A program made the translations under genes and the position numbers. A model generated the notes under the pieces. It saw only the letters and a program-made list of their open reading frames with translations. It did no database searches and was not told the DNA's origin. A DNA stretch of 64,000 nt from CAZWDL01 sp964632995 (GTDB lineage: Bacteria; Bacteroidota; Bacteroidia; Chitinophagales; Saprospiraceae): NCBI GenBank assembly GCA_964632995.1, contig CAZWDL010000023.1, forward strand, positions 8,525-72,524, read 5' to 3'. Below, in pieces: positions 1 to 9,317 of the stretch (position 1 is its first letter; each line of letters starts with the position of its first letter).

Positions 1-1
1 G

Positions 2-901
2 CGTCATCTGGGTACCCCCTGGCTTTACCTCAAAGACGAAGCTGGTAATCCCACCGGTTCTTTTAAAGCGCGCGGACTATCTATGGCGATCTCCAAAGCG
101 GCGGAATTAGGAGTTCGCAAGTGCGTCATCCCCACTGCGGGCAATGCCGGGGGCGCTATGAGTGCTTATTGCGCTATTGCCGGTATGGAGGCGCACGTAT
201 ATATGCCGCGGCAGACCCCTTTAGTTTTTCAGCACGAGTGCGCCCTTTACGGCGCCAAGGTTACCCTGGTTGACGGAGATATTAGCGACTGCGCACGAAG
301 GATAGCCGGGGAACGCCAACCTGACTGGTTTGATATCTCCACGCTCAAAGAGCCTTTCCGGCTGGAAGGTAAAAAGACGATGGGACTGGAAATAGTCGAA
401 CAGCTCGACTGGCAGGCGCCTGACGTGATCATCTATCCCACGGGCGGCGGCACCGGTCTGATCGGTATTTGGAAAGCCTTTGAAGAGTTGGAACAGCTTG
501 CTTGGACAGGTAAAAAGAAACCGCGCATGGTGGCCGTACAGGCGGAAGTCTGCAGCCCTATCGTCAATGCCTTCGCCGCTGATGCTAAAATCGCTGCTCC
601 CTGTCATCAGCCCGGCACTACTATTGCCAACGGCTTGCGGGTGCCGGCAGCCTTCGGCGATGAACTTATTCTCGATATCCTTTACAAAAGTGGAGGACGG
701 GCCTTGGCGGTGTCAGAAGAGGATATGAAAACCGGCTTGAAAGAGGTCGCCCGCCTGGAAGGCCAGTTGCTCGCCCCGGAAGGGGCCGCCGTCTGGATGG
801 CCTTTCGGCGCCTGCTCCGGGAAGGCTGGATCCAACCGGAGGAACGGGTGGTACTCCTGAATACGGGAACGCTTTACAAATATATCGAAAACCTGGTCTG
901 A
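2..901 (+). CDS. thrC: Threonine synthase, 5'-truncated by window edge
   Basis: PLP-dependent lyase/synthase that makes threonine from O-phosphohomoserine, the last step of threonine synthesis in the cytoplasm. The frame is open from base 2, so the N-terminus lies outside the window. The visible part begins with LKDEAGNPTGSFKARG, whose lysine (codon at 65-67) is the expected PLP Schiff-base residue. A glycine-rich phosphate-binding loop (YPTGGGTGLIGIWKA) and the C-terminal LLNTGTLYKY stretch fit the family. The first internal ATG (83) lies after the active-site lysine and cannot be the true start. Diaminopropionate ammonia-lyase or threonine dehydratase are less likely alternatives within the same fold. 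Confidence 0.85.
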   Translation, partial: RHLGTPWLYLKDEAGNPTGSFKARGLSMAISKAAELGVRKCVIPTAGNAGGAMSAYCAIAGMEAHVYMPRQTPLVFQHECALYGAKVTLVDGDISDCARRIAGERQPDWFDISTLKEPFRLEGKKTMGLEIVEQLDWQAPDVIIYPTGGGTGLIGIWKAFEELEQLAWTGKKKPRMVAVQAEVCSPIVNAFAADAKIAAPCHQPGTTIANGLRVPAAFGDELILDILYKSGGRALAVSEEDMKTGLKEVARLEGQLLAPEGAAVWMAFRRLLREGWIQPEERVVLLNTGTLYKYIENLV

Positions 902-935
902 AAAAAGCCCTGGGAGTCACGACTTCGCTGGTTTT

Positions 936-1358
936 TCAATTTAGAAAGCGGGATTTCAGTTCTGGCGTTGGAATCATACATTCCTCGCGTTTGCCGAACC
1001 AGCGGTAGCGGTTGCGGGCAATCCATTCGTAGATCGTGTCACGGACAAAGCGGGGGATGATCCGGAATAAGTAAAAGAAAGACCAGAACCCGCCAAGCAG
1101 ACGAAGCAGCTCCAGTGCAGCGTCGGAACGGGTGTAAAGACGGTCTTGGTAGTAGAGTACGACGCTGCTCAGTTGCTCCCCGGAAAGACCGGCCTGCCGC
1201 AGTACCTGTTGTCCCGTGTTGGATTGCAGGGCCGCAAAGTGAATCTTTCCGGCCGGATCGTGGCGGATAACCCACTGCACGGCGCCGTTGCAGAGGTTAC
1301 AAACGCCATCGAAGAGTAGCAGAGGCTTGTCTGTCGGTATATCGGGTACATTATTCAT
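936..1358 (-). CDS. DCC family (DUF393) thiol-disulfide oxidoreductase-like protein
   Basis: Small protein of the DCC family, named for the Asp-x-x-Cys-x-x-Cys motif, seen here as LLFDGVCNLCNGAVQWVIRHD close to the N-terminus. The family is presumed to have a thioredoxin-like redox role, but substrates are unknown. I chose the ATG at 1358, which gives about 140 residues and places the motif near residue 15 as usual. An upstream in-frame start at 1412 would add an atypical N-terminal stretch. It converges with thrC and lies downstream of radA on the same strand. Confidence 0.8.
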   Translation of the reverse strand: MNNVPDIPTDKPLLLFDGVCNLCNGAVQWVIRHDPAGKIHFAALQSNTGQQVLRQAGLSGEQLSSVVLYYQDRLYTRSDAALELLRLLGGFWSFFYLFRIIPRFVRDTIYEWIARNRYRWFGKREECMIPTPELKSRFLN

Positions 1359-1456
1359 ACAGGGACAATAAGTGGTTCGGTGATCATAGGGAAAACGGCA
1401 GCGCAGTTGCATTTACCGGCTCCGGCGAAGCAGGGTGGCCAGGCAATCAAATGTGC

Positions 1457-2839
1457 TCACTCAAATAATTTATGGTACAGTTCTTCAATCCGGCTGACCG
1501 GCTGAACTTTAATCTTAAACTTGCCCAGGTCCAGTCCTTTGAGGTTGTACTTGGAGATATAAATTTCTTTGAAGCCCAGGCGATCGGCTTCCTGTATGCG
1601 TTGTTCCACGCGATTGACCGCACGGATTTCACCCGACAAGCCTACCTCCCCGGCGAAGGCGAGGCTGGCCGGAATGGCGATATCTTCCAGAGAAGAAATC
1701 AGCGCACTGACGATGGCCAGGTCGATGGCCGGGTCATCGACGCGGATGCCGCCGGCGAGGTTGAGAAAAACATCGCTCTGTCCAAAGCCCAGGCCACCGC
1801 GTTTTTCCAGCACAGCGAGCAACATACTCAGCCGGCGCAAGTCAAAGCCGGTTGCCGATCGCTGTGGCGTACCGTAGACGGCGGTACTCACCAGGGCCTG
1901 GGTTTCAATCAGCATAGGGCGCAGCCCCTCCATGGTTGCCGCTACTGCCGAACCGCTGAGTTCTTCGTCTTTTTGCGACAGTAGCAGCTCCGAGGGATTG
2001 GAGACCTCGCGCAAGCCGTTGGCCTGCATCTCGTAGATCCCCATCTCGGCGGTGGAACCAAAGCGGTTCTTGATGGTCCGGATAATGCGATAGGTATAAT
2101 TCTGATCCCCCTCAAATTGAAGAACAACATCCACAATGTGTTCCAGCAGCTTCGGCCCGGCGATAGAGCCTTCCTTGGTGACATGCCCGACGATGAGCAC
2201 ACAGATGTTGTTCGTTTTTGCAAATCGCTGAAATTCCGAGGCGCATTCCCGGATCTGACTCACCGTGCCGGGCATGCTGTCGAGATGTGGTGAGGACATC
2301 GTCTGTATCGAATCGGCCACAATGAGTTGCGGCTCCAGCTGCCTGGCGTGTGAGAGTATCCTGGAGATATTCGTCTCTGTGAGAATGTAGCAATTCGACT
2401 GCGCCTCGGAAATGCGGTCGGCCCGCATCTTCATCTGTTCTTCGCTTTCTTCCCCCGATACGTATAAAATGCGCTCCTTGAGTTGCAGGGCCAGCTGCAG
2501 CAGTAATGTGGATTTACCGATACCGGGAGAGCCGCCCAGCAAAATGACGCTGCCGCCCACCAAGCCGCCGCCGAGTACCCGGTTGAATTCTTGATCGGGG
2601 GTGATCAGCCGGTGGGTGCTGCCCGAGACGACTTCGTTCAACGCTACCGGCGCCGGACCTTTTTGCTTACCGTTGCCGCCTTCCTGCCAGGCTTTTGCCT
2701 TCTCTTCCTGAGTAGTAGGTTTTGAGATGATCTCTTCATGATAGGTATTCCACTCCTGACAGTGCGGGCACTTACCGATCCACTTGGGCGAGCTGGCCCC
2801 GCACTCCGAACAGGTGAATACTTTCTTTATCTTCGCCAC
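1457..2839 (-). CDS. radA: DNA repair protein RadA/Sms
   Basis: RecA-related ATPase that helps process recombination intermediates by promoting branch migration. Domains in order: N-terminal C4 zinc finger (FTCSECGASSPKWIGKCPHC), RecA-like core with Walker A GGSPGIGKST near residue 105, the RadA-specific KNRFG motif, and a C-terminal Lon-like domain. Its 460 residues match the family length. The start is a GTG giving MAKIKKVFTC, with no better ATG nearby. The DksA/TraR-type gene lies upstream on the same strand, about 70 bp away. Confidence 0.96.
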   Translation of the reverse strand: MAKIKKVFTCSECGASSPKWIGKCPHCQEWNTYHEEIISKPTTQEEKAKAWQEGGNGKQKGPAPVALNEVVSGSTHRLITPDQEFNRVLGGGLVGGSVILLGGSPGIGKSTLLLQLALQLKERILYVSGEESEEQMKMRADRISEAQSNCYILTETNISRILSHARQLEPQLIVADSIQTMSSPHLDSMPGTVSQIRECASEFQRFAKTNNICVLIVGHVTKEGSIAGPKLLEHIVDVVLQFEGDQNYTYRIIRTIKNRFGSTAEMGIYEMQANGLREVSNPSELLLSQKDEELSGSAVAATMEGLRPMLIETQALVSTAVYGTPQRSATGFDLRRLSMLLAVLEKRGGLGFGQSDVFLNLAGGIRVDDPAIDLAIVSALISSLEDIAIPASLAFAGEVGLSGEIRAVNRVEQRIQEADRLGFKEIYISKYNLKGLDLGKFKIKVQPVSRIEELYHKLFE

Positions 2840-2909
2840 AGTGATTCTTTTGGTTCCCTTTTACAAATATCGTGGATGATGGAAAAGTGTCGGGGCTTCC
2901 GATTTCGTT

Positions 2910-3248
2910 TTATCTTCTGTCAGCGCACCGTACGCAAAATTTACTCTCGGGCATATACATCAGCCGGGCGGGAGGAATAGGTTGCCGGCAACGGGCGCAG
3001 ATGCCGAAATCCGGCGTATCGATTTTCTTGAGCGCTGTTTGCAAATTGGATAGCTTCTTTCGGGCGGAACGCAGGGCGGCCTCCGATACGCCTTTGTTGT
3101 TAATGGCGTCCATACGGCTGACACGGCCGATCGAGTTTTCCGGTGCAATGGGCTGGGAGGCCTCTTCCAGCTGCTCGATTTCTTTCTCGGTGCGGTTGAT
3201 CGTCTCGACGATTTTCGTCTTGAGTTGATTTCTTTCTGATGCTGTCAT
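2910..3248 (-). CDS. DksA/TraR C4-type zinc-finger protein
   Basis: Putative RNA polymerase-binding transcription factor of the DksA/TraR superfamily, acting through the secondary channel. Residues 1-80 look like a coiled coil (IVETINRTEKEIEQLEEA). The C-terminus carries a C4 zinc finger, CARCRQPIPPARL followed by FCVRCADRR. At 112 residues it is shorter than E. coli DksA, as is common for Bacteroidota versions. The acidic coiled-coil tip of true DksA is not obvious, so ppGpp-dependent activity is unproven. It sits just upstream of radA on the same strand. Confidence 0.86.
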   Translation of the reverse strand: MTASERNQLKTKIVETINRTEKEIEQLEEASQPIAPENSIGRVSRMDAINNKGVSEAALRSARKKLSNLQTALKKIDTPDFGICARCRQPIPPARLMYMPESKFCVRCADRR

Positions 3249-3287
3249 AGGGATTTTCTTTCATAAAACCAATACTTCTAAAAAGAA

Positions 3288-3316
3288 CGCGGGTAAAGCC
3301 AGGTGCTTTACCCGCG
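3288..3316 (-). terminator. Rho-independent terminator after the BI-1 gene
   Basis: Perfect 12-bp stem (arms 3288-3299 and 3305-3316, CGCGGGTAAAGC and its complement) with a 5-nt loop. On the minus strand it follows the BI-1 stop by about 22 bp and leads into TTCTTTTTA. It therefore separates the BI-1 transcript from the DksA/TraR-radA genes. Confidence 0.8.
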
Positions 3317-3338
3317 TCCGGACTTTAGGGGCGGGTAG

Positions 3339-4097
3339 TTAGTCGTTAGAAGAAAACATGGCGATTAGCCGGAGCATTTCGACATACAGCCAGACCAGGG
3401 TGATGAGCAGTCCCATAGCGGAGAACCACTCCATATAGGTGGGCGCTTTATGTTGCTCTCCCTTCTCAAAATTGTCAAAGTCCAGCAATAGATTCAGTGA
3501 GGCGACACCGACGATGATCAAACTGATGCCGATGGCGATGGGGCCTCCGTCGTGGATATAGGGAACGTTGATTCCGAAGAATCCCAGGACCATAGTGATC
3601 AGATAAACCACAAAGATGGCTCCGGTGGCCATGATGACGCCCGAGCGGAATTTATTGGTCACTTTAATGATACCTGATTTATACAGGAACAGCATTAAAA
3701 AGAGGTCGGCCATAGTCAGCGTGACTGCATGAAATATGATGCCGTCGTAGAAATTGGCGTAGATAGCGGATATGGCTCCTACAAATAATCCCTCCAGCGC
3801 TGCATACAGGGGGGCGAGGGTAGGAGAGAGGTTTGGTTTGAAGGAAGCGATCAGCACGACGATCAGGCCGCCGATGGCGCCGATCCACATATAAATCGGA
3901 TTCGTGGCGGTATAAACCCATACCGAGGTAGCCAGCAGAATGGCGCCGAGGATAAAGGTCTTGTTGATGGCGCCTTGTACGGTCATTGTTTCTCCGCGGG
4001 AGACAGCGCCGGACTGTTCCTGCGCGGCGTTCCGGTAGATGCTTTCCTTCATTACCGGATTGTGTGATTCCGAAAAGCTTCTTGTTTTCTTATTCAT
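3339..4097 (-). CDS. Bax inhibitor-1/YccA family membrane protein
   Basis: Integral membrane protein of the BI-1-like (UPF0005, YccA/YetJ) family, in which some members are pH-gated calcium leak channels or regulators of FtsH. The cytoplasmic N-terminus of about 50 residues precedes seven hydrophobic segments, beginning AINKTFILGAILLATSVWVY. The family-typical acidic/charged C-terminal region appears as LLLDFDNFEKGEQHKAPTYMEW. The 252-residue length fits the Bacteroidota subgroup. It appears monocistronic, closed by the terminator at 3288-3316. Confidence 0.9.
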   Translation of the reverse strand: MNKKTRSFSESHNPVMKESIYRNAAQEQSGAVSRGETMTVQGAINKTFILGAILLATSVWVYTATNPIYMWIGAIGGLIVVLIASFKPNLSPTLAPLYAALEGLFVGAISAIYANFYDGIIFHAVTLTMADLFLMLFLYKSGIIKVTNKFRSGVIMATGAIFVVYLITMVLGFFGINVPYIHDGGPIAIGISLIIVGVASLNLLLDFDNFEKGEQHKAPTYMEWFSAMGLLITLVWLYVEMLRLIAMFSSND

Positions 4098-4270
4098 TGG
4101 TACACGTATTTTTAAATAGGAAGTCCATGATCCTGAGTTGGGTAACGCTTACGGGCCGGGAGCTTAGCGCAAATTGCACGTCCGGCGGCGCAGGTGATAA
4201 TTGTTACTGTACTTTTATACCACGGCTAATTAGTTTGACAAAAGAAATACAAATTATTTAAAATTTAGTT

Positions 4271-5197
4271 CTAACCAAAGTCTTGTTCTGATTTTTCCTT
4301 TCTCCAGCGATATTCAAAAACGTCCGGACGTCCGTAGTGCCCGTTCACATCAAAGTCCATTTTACTTTTGAGCAGTTCTTCCCGGTCTAGGGCGGCATAA
4401 AGGATAGCTTCCCGGTTGTAGAGCGGCCCGGCGAGGTACCTGCCGTAGGGGTCGATGATGGCGCTGCCGCCCCGGCAAACGGCTTCAGAGTCGGCGGGCA
4501 AGGCTTCCCGCCACTCGGCGGGATACATTGATCTGCTTACGTACTGGTTGGCAGCGGCAACGAAGCAGCGCCCTTCACAGGCAATATGCTGCAGGGTAGC
4601 CTGCCAGCTATCGCGCGCGTCGGCGGTGGGGGCAAGGTAGAGTTCGATCCCTTGCCGGTAGAGCGCCTGACGGGCCATCGGCATATAGTTTTCCCAGCAG
4701 ATGAGCCCGCCGGTTGGGCCGGCTGCCGTAGGCCACACCTGCAGGTCGTCGCCCCGGCCTTCCCCCCATATGATGCGCTCGGTTCCGGTGGGTTTCAACT
4801 TGCGGTGCCGCCCGAGGAGCCGCCCATCGGGGTGATGATACAAGATCGAGCAGTAAAGGGTGTATCCTGCTTCGTCCCGTTCTGTCACCCCGCTGATCAG
4901 GTACACTCCGAAACGACGCGCCAGGTCGCCCAGGAAGCGAGAAGCTTCGCTGGGAACAGCCACTGCGTTATTCCAGTAGTCCAGCCATTGCCGGCGGCCT
5001 TCTTCACGGCGGCGGCCCACCACGGCGCCGAAGCTGCTGCCTCTCGGATAGCCCGGCACAAAAGATTCCGGAAACAACACCAGGCGGGCGCCTTCGCCGG
5101 CTGCTTCCCGCACCAGCCGCTCCATTTTGGCAAGCGTTTCTTCCAGGCGGAAAAGTACCGGTGCTGCCTGAACGACGGCGATTTTTACTTCCCTCAT
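4271..5197 (-). CDS. Carbon-nitrogen hydrolase, nitrilase-like
   Basis: Nitrilase superfamily enzyme that cleaves nitrile or amide C-N bonds. The Glu-Lys-Cys triad is visible: Glu in LVLFPESFVPGYPRG, Lys in RHRKLKPTGTER, Cys in GGLICWENYMP. The residues around the Cys (CWEN) and the length of 308 are typical of true aliphatic or aromatic nitrilases rather than omega-amidases, but the substrate cannot be read from sequence. I placed the start at the ATG at 5197 (MREVKIAVVQAAP), which begins directly with the first beta strand. An upstream in-frame extension looks non-coding. Confidence 0.88.
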   Translation of the reverse strand: MREVKIAVVQAAPVLFRLEETLAKMERLVREAAGEGARLVLFPESFVPGYPRGSSFGAVVGRRREEGRRQWLDYWNNAVAVPSEASRFLGDLARRFGVYLISGVTERDEAGYTLYCSILYHHPDGRLLGRHRKLKPTGTERIIWGEGRGDDLQVWPTAAGPTGGLICWENYMPMARQALYRQGIELYLAPTADARDSWQATLQHIACEGRCFVAAANQYVSRSMYPAEWREALPADSEAVCRGGSAIIDPYGRYLAGPLYNREAILYAALDREELLKSKMDFDVNGHYGRPDVFEYRWRKEKSEQDFG

Positions 5198-5256
5198 GCG
5201 ATAAGTTTTTGAAATTACGGATGTGAAGAAGGGTAAAACAGGTAAGCTGCGTACGG

Positions 5257-5892
5257 TCACTCCTTCTCCGGCTCCTGTCCCGGCCGGGCGTAGGCCAGGC
5301 GAAGAAAGGGCTCCGCGTGGTAGTACTGGTCGAGCCCGGCAACCGCTATACTGTCGTAAGCAGCGGGGTCTACATGCCCGCTTGGCTGCAGGGCTGCTTC
5401 GAGCAGCAGGATCTCAACGACGCGCCCGACCATCAAAATAGTGTCATTAGCCCGGATGAGATGCTCTTCCTCGTAGGAAAGACCGATTTTGATACGGCTT
5501 TCCTGCACGTAAGGCGCCGGATGCGCTTCTCCGTACTGTGGCGTCAGGCCGCAAGGCTCAAATTCGGAGATACCCTCCGCATAGTTGGCCGAGGTCTGAT
5601 GGGCGGCTTTCAAAATGCCTTCGTGGACCAGATTGACGGTGAAGTAGCCTTTGGCCTTGATGTTGTGGTACGTATGACGCGGTACGCTGAGCGGCCGGAT
5701 GACGAAGCCCAGCAGATGGGGGCTGCCGCCCAAATGAATCACGGAGTTGAACATCGCCACATTGGGCGTGCCCCGGTGTCCCCGGGTGCCGATGAGGCTG
5801 GCTCCTTTCAGCCCGGAGACCGAGTTGGTGAAGTTGATGCGCTCGATGCGCTCCATAGCAGCGATGTCCGCGGGTGTAATACGCTTTTCCAT
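5257..5892 (-). CDS. Flavin reductase family (FMN-binding split-barrel) protein
   Basis: Likely FMN-binding split-barrel oxidoreductase of the flavin reductase-like family. The core spans residues 15-180: FTNSVSGLKGASLIGTRGHRGTPNVAMFNSV is the usual beta-barrel entry, and VIRPLSVPRHTYHNIKAKGYFTVN the typical middle. ATG at 5892 gives about 211 residues, normal for the family. The partner and reaction are not identifiable, and there is no adjacent monooxygenase. It follows the HTH-like gene on the same strand. Confidence 0.85.
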   Translation of the reverse strand: MEKRITPADIAAMERIERINFTNSVSGLKGASLIGTRGHRGTPNVAMFNSVIHLGGSPHLLGFVIRPLSVPRHTYHNIKAKGYFTVNLVHEGILKAAHQTSANYAEGISEFEPCGLTPQYGEAHPAPYVQESRIKIGLSYEEEHLIRANDTILMVGRVVEILLLEAALQPSGHVDPAAYDSIAVAGLDQYYHAEPFLRLAYARPGQEPEKE

Positions 5893-5948
5893 AGCAGGAT
5901 TCCGTTCTTTAGGCTGAAAGTATGGATAAATTTTCCTTTTTCCAACGG

Positions 5949-6962
5949 CTATGTCTTTAACAGCTGATCTATTCTTTTCTTCGTTTTCTGAATGCGCTTT
6001 TTCATATGGTTGAACAAGTATTCGCGATCTCTGGACGAATGAAAGCTGATAGAGGTAGAGCGACTGATAATGGACTGGAACCACTCTTCAACCTGATCAC
6101 AAAGTTTGGCATCGCTCGTGCGAAGGAAGTTCGGCGTGCCGAAGGTGGTGAAAAGGGTTTTACTATCGGTGGAAGTGATGAGAATCGTATCGTTGGTGCG
6201 GGAAAACTCGTTAATGTACAGGTCGAAGCTCTGCCCGGGACTGTCAAAAGTACTATTGGGAGAGAATTTTTTCCCATGAGAAGCCATGTTGCGGGCATGA
6301 TCCATCAGATTGGACAAGGCATCGCAGAGCTTAATCGCTTCCTCAGGGTGCTCGAACTGATCAATGCTGGCCAGGTATTCAATTTGATTGAGGGTATTGT
6401 CGATCATCCTGGTATTCCACAGTTCACGGCTGGGCAACATGTTATAAATGGAGGCGATCTTGGATGCCTGAGCTGTGATTTCAGGAGAGATGAAATCTAC
6501 CCGGAATTTCTTGCCACTGATATATGGAATGTCCCAGTAGACCAACGCATATATGTACATTTTGAAGGCAAAGAGCTCCGGAGATACGAAATAGAGGAAA
6601 ACAGGAATATCCTGGGAAGAATAGAATACTTGCACCTCACCTAGTTGCTGAATTTTCAGGGTGTCCTCGTAAACCTGTTCAATATAATCGGATAGGTGGA
6701 ATATCTGCCGGGTGAAAAAGCTGTAGCTGAAAATGATTTTATCATTCTTATCGTAAAAAATGGCGTCGACAGGAAGATCAAAGTACTGGATGAGCAAGTA
6801 AAGCTCCCCCAGGGTTAACAGGCTGTCGCCGCGAAGGCGTCGATAAATTGCATTTTTCCCGACAGAAAGAAGCCCGGTAAGTACTTCTACAGCTTCGGAT
6901 CTTTTGGAAAACTTTTCCTGAATAAGGTCAAATACTTTCCTTTGCAAAGAAAGATTGTCCAT
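5949..6962 (-). CDS. Helix-turn-helix-like regulatory protein, uncharacterised
   Basis: No named family recognised. Residues 1-65 look like an XRE-type HTH: LIQEKFSKRSEAVEVLTGLL, then VGKNAIYRRLRGDSLLTLGELYLLIQYFDLP. This arrangement is frequent in Bacteroidota cytoplasmic regulators. The remaining 270 residues are mixed helical and strand with no transmembrane segment, and may be a sensor domain. The ATG at 6962 starts the recognisable domain; a TTG two codons upstream is possible. The gene is more A+T-rich than its neighbours and is preceded by a long A+T-rich spacer. Confidence 0.6.
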   Translation of the reverse strand: MDNLSLQRKVFDLIQEKFSKRSEAVEVLTGLLSVGKNAIYRRLRGDSLLTLGELYLLIQYFDLPVDAIFYDKNDKIIFSYSFFTRQIFHLSDYIEQVYEDTLKIQQLGEVQVFYSSQDIPVFLYFVSPELFAFKMYIYALVYWDIPYISGKKFRVDFISPEITAQASKIASIYNMLPSRELWNTRMIDNTLNQIEYLASIDQFEHPEEAIKLCDALSNLMDHARNMASHGKKFSPNSTFDSPGQSFDLYINEFSRTNDTILITSTDSKTLFTTFGTPNFLRTSDAKLCDQVEEWFQSIISRSTSISFHSSRDREYLFNHMKKRIQKTKKRIDQLLKT

Positions 6963-7622
6963 GAACAAACGTTGTTTATTTGGGGCAACAAAGAACAGGT
7001 AGAAGTAGGAAGTAGGAAGAAATGCCTCTTGCTACGGCCGCTTAGCGCACATCCAACAATTTTATAAACTAACTGCAAATGAAAATTCGAACAGGGCTGA
7101 GTCAGGTTCAAATTTGACATCATAATTTAAACCTTAGCTCTGCAAGTGAGTCGTCAGAATAATTCGGGAGTGGAATCAAATTTAGGGAAATATCTGCACA
7201 AAAATTATCATGGAAGACTGGTTTACTCAAATTAGATAAAATTAAATTCATTTTTAGCGAAAATAGAAAAAAACAACCTCCGCAAACTCTGTAGCTTGCG
7301 ACAGAAAAATAACTCTGTATAACCCCATTTATACCCCCCACATTTTAATGCAATTATTCAGTATCGCCGTGGCGCGGCGATATTTTTTGATGTGCCACAA
7401 CTGCCGGTGAGGCAGGGATCACAGGGATTTTCATAGATTTCCATATCGGCAAATCTGTGGAAATTCGTGTAATCTGTGGCTTTTTGAAAGCTTCTAATCA
7501 AAATTCAATGCCATCGGGACTCAGGATGAACTGTCCCGTTTTATCGCGAAGGGTTTACTGTTCGGTTTGATTTTGTTGCACTCTTAGAGCAAATGGCTGA
7601 GGCCGGAGAAACTGCTCATGCA
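6963..7622. other. A+T-rich intergenic spacer without a supported gene
   Basis: About 660 bp with no convincing coding frame; short open frames here lack codon structure or family resemblance. It contains a small GGAAGTA tandem (near 6996-7012) and the dispersed repeat listed at 7369-7482. Confidence 0.6.
7369..7482. repeat. Dispersed intergenic repeat, copy A, plus a cacagatt-type segment
   Basis: The first part (7369-7430; core gcgcggcgatattttttg then gccac and ctgccggtga) resembles 27111-27173 with few mismatches. The second part (7430-7482) reads on the minus strand as GCCACAGATTACACGAATT followed by TCCACAGATT, a phrase that recurs in intergenic DNA of many bacteria. There is no coding potential. 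Confidence 0.6.
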
Positions 7623-7847
7623 TCAATCGACCCGTTGCTTTGTGTCTTCTTTACTCTTTTCCTCTCCCTCAAAAGGTTCTTTCATTTCTTCAGTAGTAAT
7701 ACCGAAAAAGCCGGAAAGGAAAACGAGCATGCCCAATAAAATGATTAGCCACCAAGGCAGACCGAGGTAAGCTCCGGCGAGAATAATCAGCATAAATAAG
7801 AAGAAGCGAATGACTAAACCGCTGATTGACATGTTGAACAATCGCAT
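7623..7847 (-). CDS. Small membrane protein, hypothetical
   Basis: A 74-residue protein with two adjacent hydrophobic segments (FFLFMLIILAGAYLGL and WLIILLGMLVFLSGFFG) followed by a charged tail rich in E and K (EEMKEPFEGEEKSKEDTKQ). The start chosen is the ATG at 7847 (MRLFNMSISG), giving a short amphipathic lead before the membrane region. No family or partner is recognised. It stands alone between long non-coding spacers, so its status as a gene rests on the hydrophobic pattern alone. Confidence 0.55.
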   Translation of the reverse strand: MRLFNMSISGLVIRFFLFMLIILAGAYLGLPWWLIILLGMLVFLSGFFGITTEEMKEPFEGEEKSKEDTKQRVD

Positions 7848-8112
7848 AATCTTGTTTTTTCTTGTACAACAAGGTCGGCGTTTTAATTGCTCAACGGCAG
7901 TGGAACAAAGAATCACCTTCTCTCACCAATCCCTTTCCGCAAAATTGCTAAGAGTATGGTTAAATTTCGTTTTCGAGTTCCAAACGGAATGGATTTTGTC
8001 TCTGGGCGAAGGGGTTTTTCGAGGGGAATAGCAGCGCTATTGTCCAAAAAAAGCCACAGCTCAGGGGCAAAAGGCGCCGTTTGGGGCCGAAGGATGAAAT
8101 TTTAAACAAGCT

Positions 8113-8649
8113 CTACGGTTGTAGTTTCCCAAGTCTTTCGAGTGCCAGGTATCCGCATCCCACATTGGAAAAGGTATCGTCCTGCGGTTTGGAAAGCAAT
8201 TGACGTAGTGCTTTTTCCGGCAGGCTGAATACCTCGATGAACTCATCGTCGTCGGGCTTAGGGTCCGCGATTTTCCGGCAACCAGTGGCCAGCAGGCAAA
8301 ACTGCAGCTGATCGGTATAGGAGCTGCGAAAAGTTTTGAGGTGGACGATTTTTCCGGCTTCGTAACCGGTTTCTTCCAGCAACTCCCGGCGGGCGCTTTG
8401 CTCCGGGCTTTCCCCGTCGTCAATGGCGCCCTCCGGAAAGCTGACCAGCGGCATTTCCGGCCCCGGCCGGTACTGTTTGACAAGGAGGAATTCGCCGGAC
8501 TGGGTAATGGCCGCCACAGTAACGTAATGAGCAGCACCCAGAATGTCAAAATCGACCAGGCGGCCGTCGGGGAGTTCAAAGCGCTTGCGAATAATGCGTC
8601 GCCAACCACTGTAAGCTTCCCGTTCTTCCCGTTTTTTCCACATGCTCAT
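8113..8649 (-). CDS. Nudix hydrolase, ADP-ribose pyrophosphatase-like
   Basis: Hydrolyses nucleoside diphosphates linked to another moiety. The Nudix box G-x5-E-x7-REL-x-EE-x-G is intact: GAIDDGESPEQSARRELLEE then TGYE, near residues 75-98. The upstream SGEFLLVKQYRPGPE stretch is typical of the NudF/ADP-ribose subgroup. The ATG at 8649 (MSMWKKREER) is preferred over a GTG three codons earlier; another ATG follows at 8643. It lies about 13 bp after the SCO gene on the same strand, so it may be the last gene of that operon. Confidence 0.9.
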   Translation of the reverse strand: MSMWKKREEREAYSGWRRIIRKRFELPDGRLVDFDILGAAHYVTVAAITQSGEFLLVKQYRPGPEMPLVSFPEGAIDDGESPEQSARRELLEETGYEAGKIVHLKTFRSSYTDQLQFCLLATGCRKIADPKPDDDEFIEVFSLPEKALRQLLSKPQDDTFSNVGCGYLALERLGKLQP

Positions 8650-8662
8650 ATAATACACGGAC

Positions 8663-9316
8663 TTATCGGGTGCTCACTGCTTCTTCCGGACCCATTTCTT
8701 GGAGCAGGCGATCAATATCCTCCATAAAATGATCCACCTCTTCAGGGTCGGTACCGTTGCAGAAAGACCGTATATGGCGGTTCTCATCTACCAGGATCAG
8801 CCGGCCGCTGTGGTCAAAGCCGCCGGGCGCATCGGGATCTTCGATGGCGATACTGAAATAGTCATCCGCAATTTCGTAGATAGCGTCCTTGTCCCCGGTA
8901 ACAAAGTGCCATTTGTCGCTTTCCACACCGAGCCCCTGGGCGTATTCCTTCAGGCGGCCGACGGTATCGCGTTTGACATCGATAGTATGGGAGAGCAGCA
9001 CCAGGCGTTCATCCTCCTTAAAACGTTCGTAAATGCGAAGCATTTGCTGTTTGACCTTTGGGCAAATGGTCGGACAGGAAGTGAAAAAGAAATCCACGAC
9101 GTAGGCCTTTCCTGCAAAAGTTTCATTGGTCACGATCTGGCTGTCCTGATTGACAAAGCGGAAATCGGGTACCTGGTGATAGACGGTATCTCCTTCCACC
9201 CATTCCCGTTGGCCGAGAACCGGCAGTTGCTCCGGATGCTGGTGGTTACCGCAGGCTGTGAGCAGCAATGCGATGATGGGGATGCTCAGGTATTTCATGT
9301 CTGTTAGCTTTTTCAT
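8663..9316 (-). CDS. SCO1/SenC family lipoprotein
   Basis: Thioredoxin-fold copper protein implicated in maturation of the CuA site of cytochrome c oxidase. The metal-binding/redox motif CPTICP is seen in VDFFFTSCPTICPKVKQQM, and the downstream conserved His in GGFDHSGRLILVD. The N-terminus has a lipobox (IIALLLTAC), so it should be anchored in a membrane facing the periplasm. The start is either 9316 (MKKLTDMKYL) or 9298 (MKYL). It begins one base after the preceding lipoprotein gene's stop, so the two are almost certainly co-transcribed. No oxidase genes are nearby. Confidence 0.92.
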   Translation of the reverse strand: MKKLTDMKYLSIPIIALLLTACGNHQHPEQLPVLGQREWVEGDTVYHQVPDFRFVNQDSQIVTNETFAGKAYVVDFFFTSCPTICPKVKQQMLRIYERFKEDERLVLLSHTIDVKRDTVGRLKEYAQGLGVESDKWHFVTGDKDAIYEIADDYFSIAIEDPDAPGGFDHSGRLILVDENRHIRSFCNGTDPEEVDHFMEDIDRLLQEMGPEEAVSTR

Positions 9317-9317
9317 T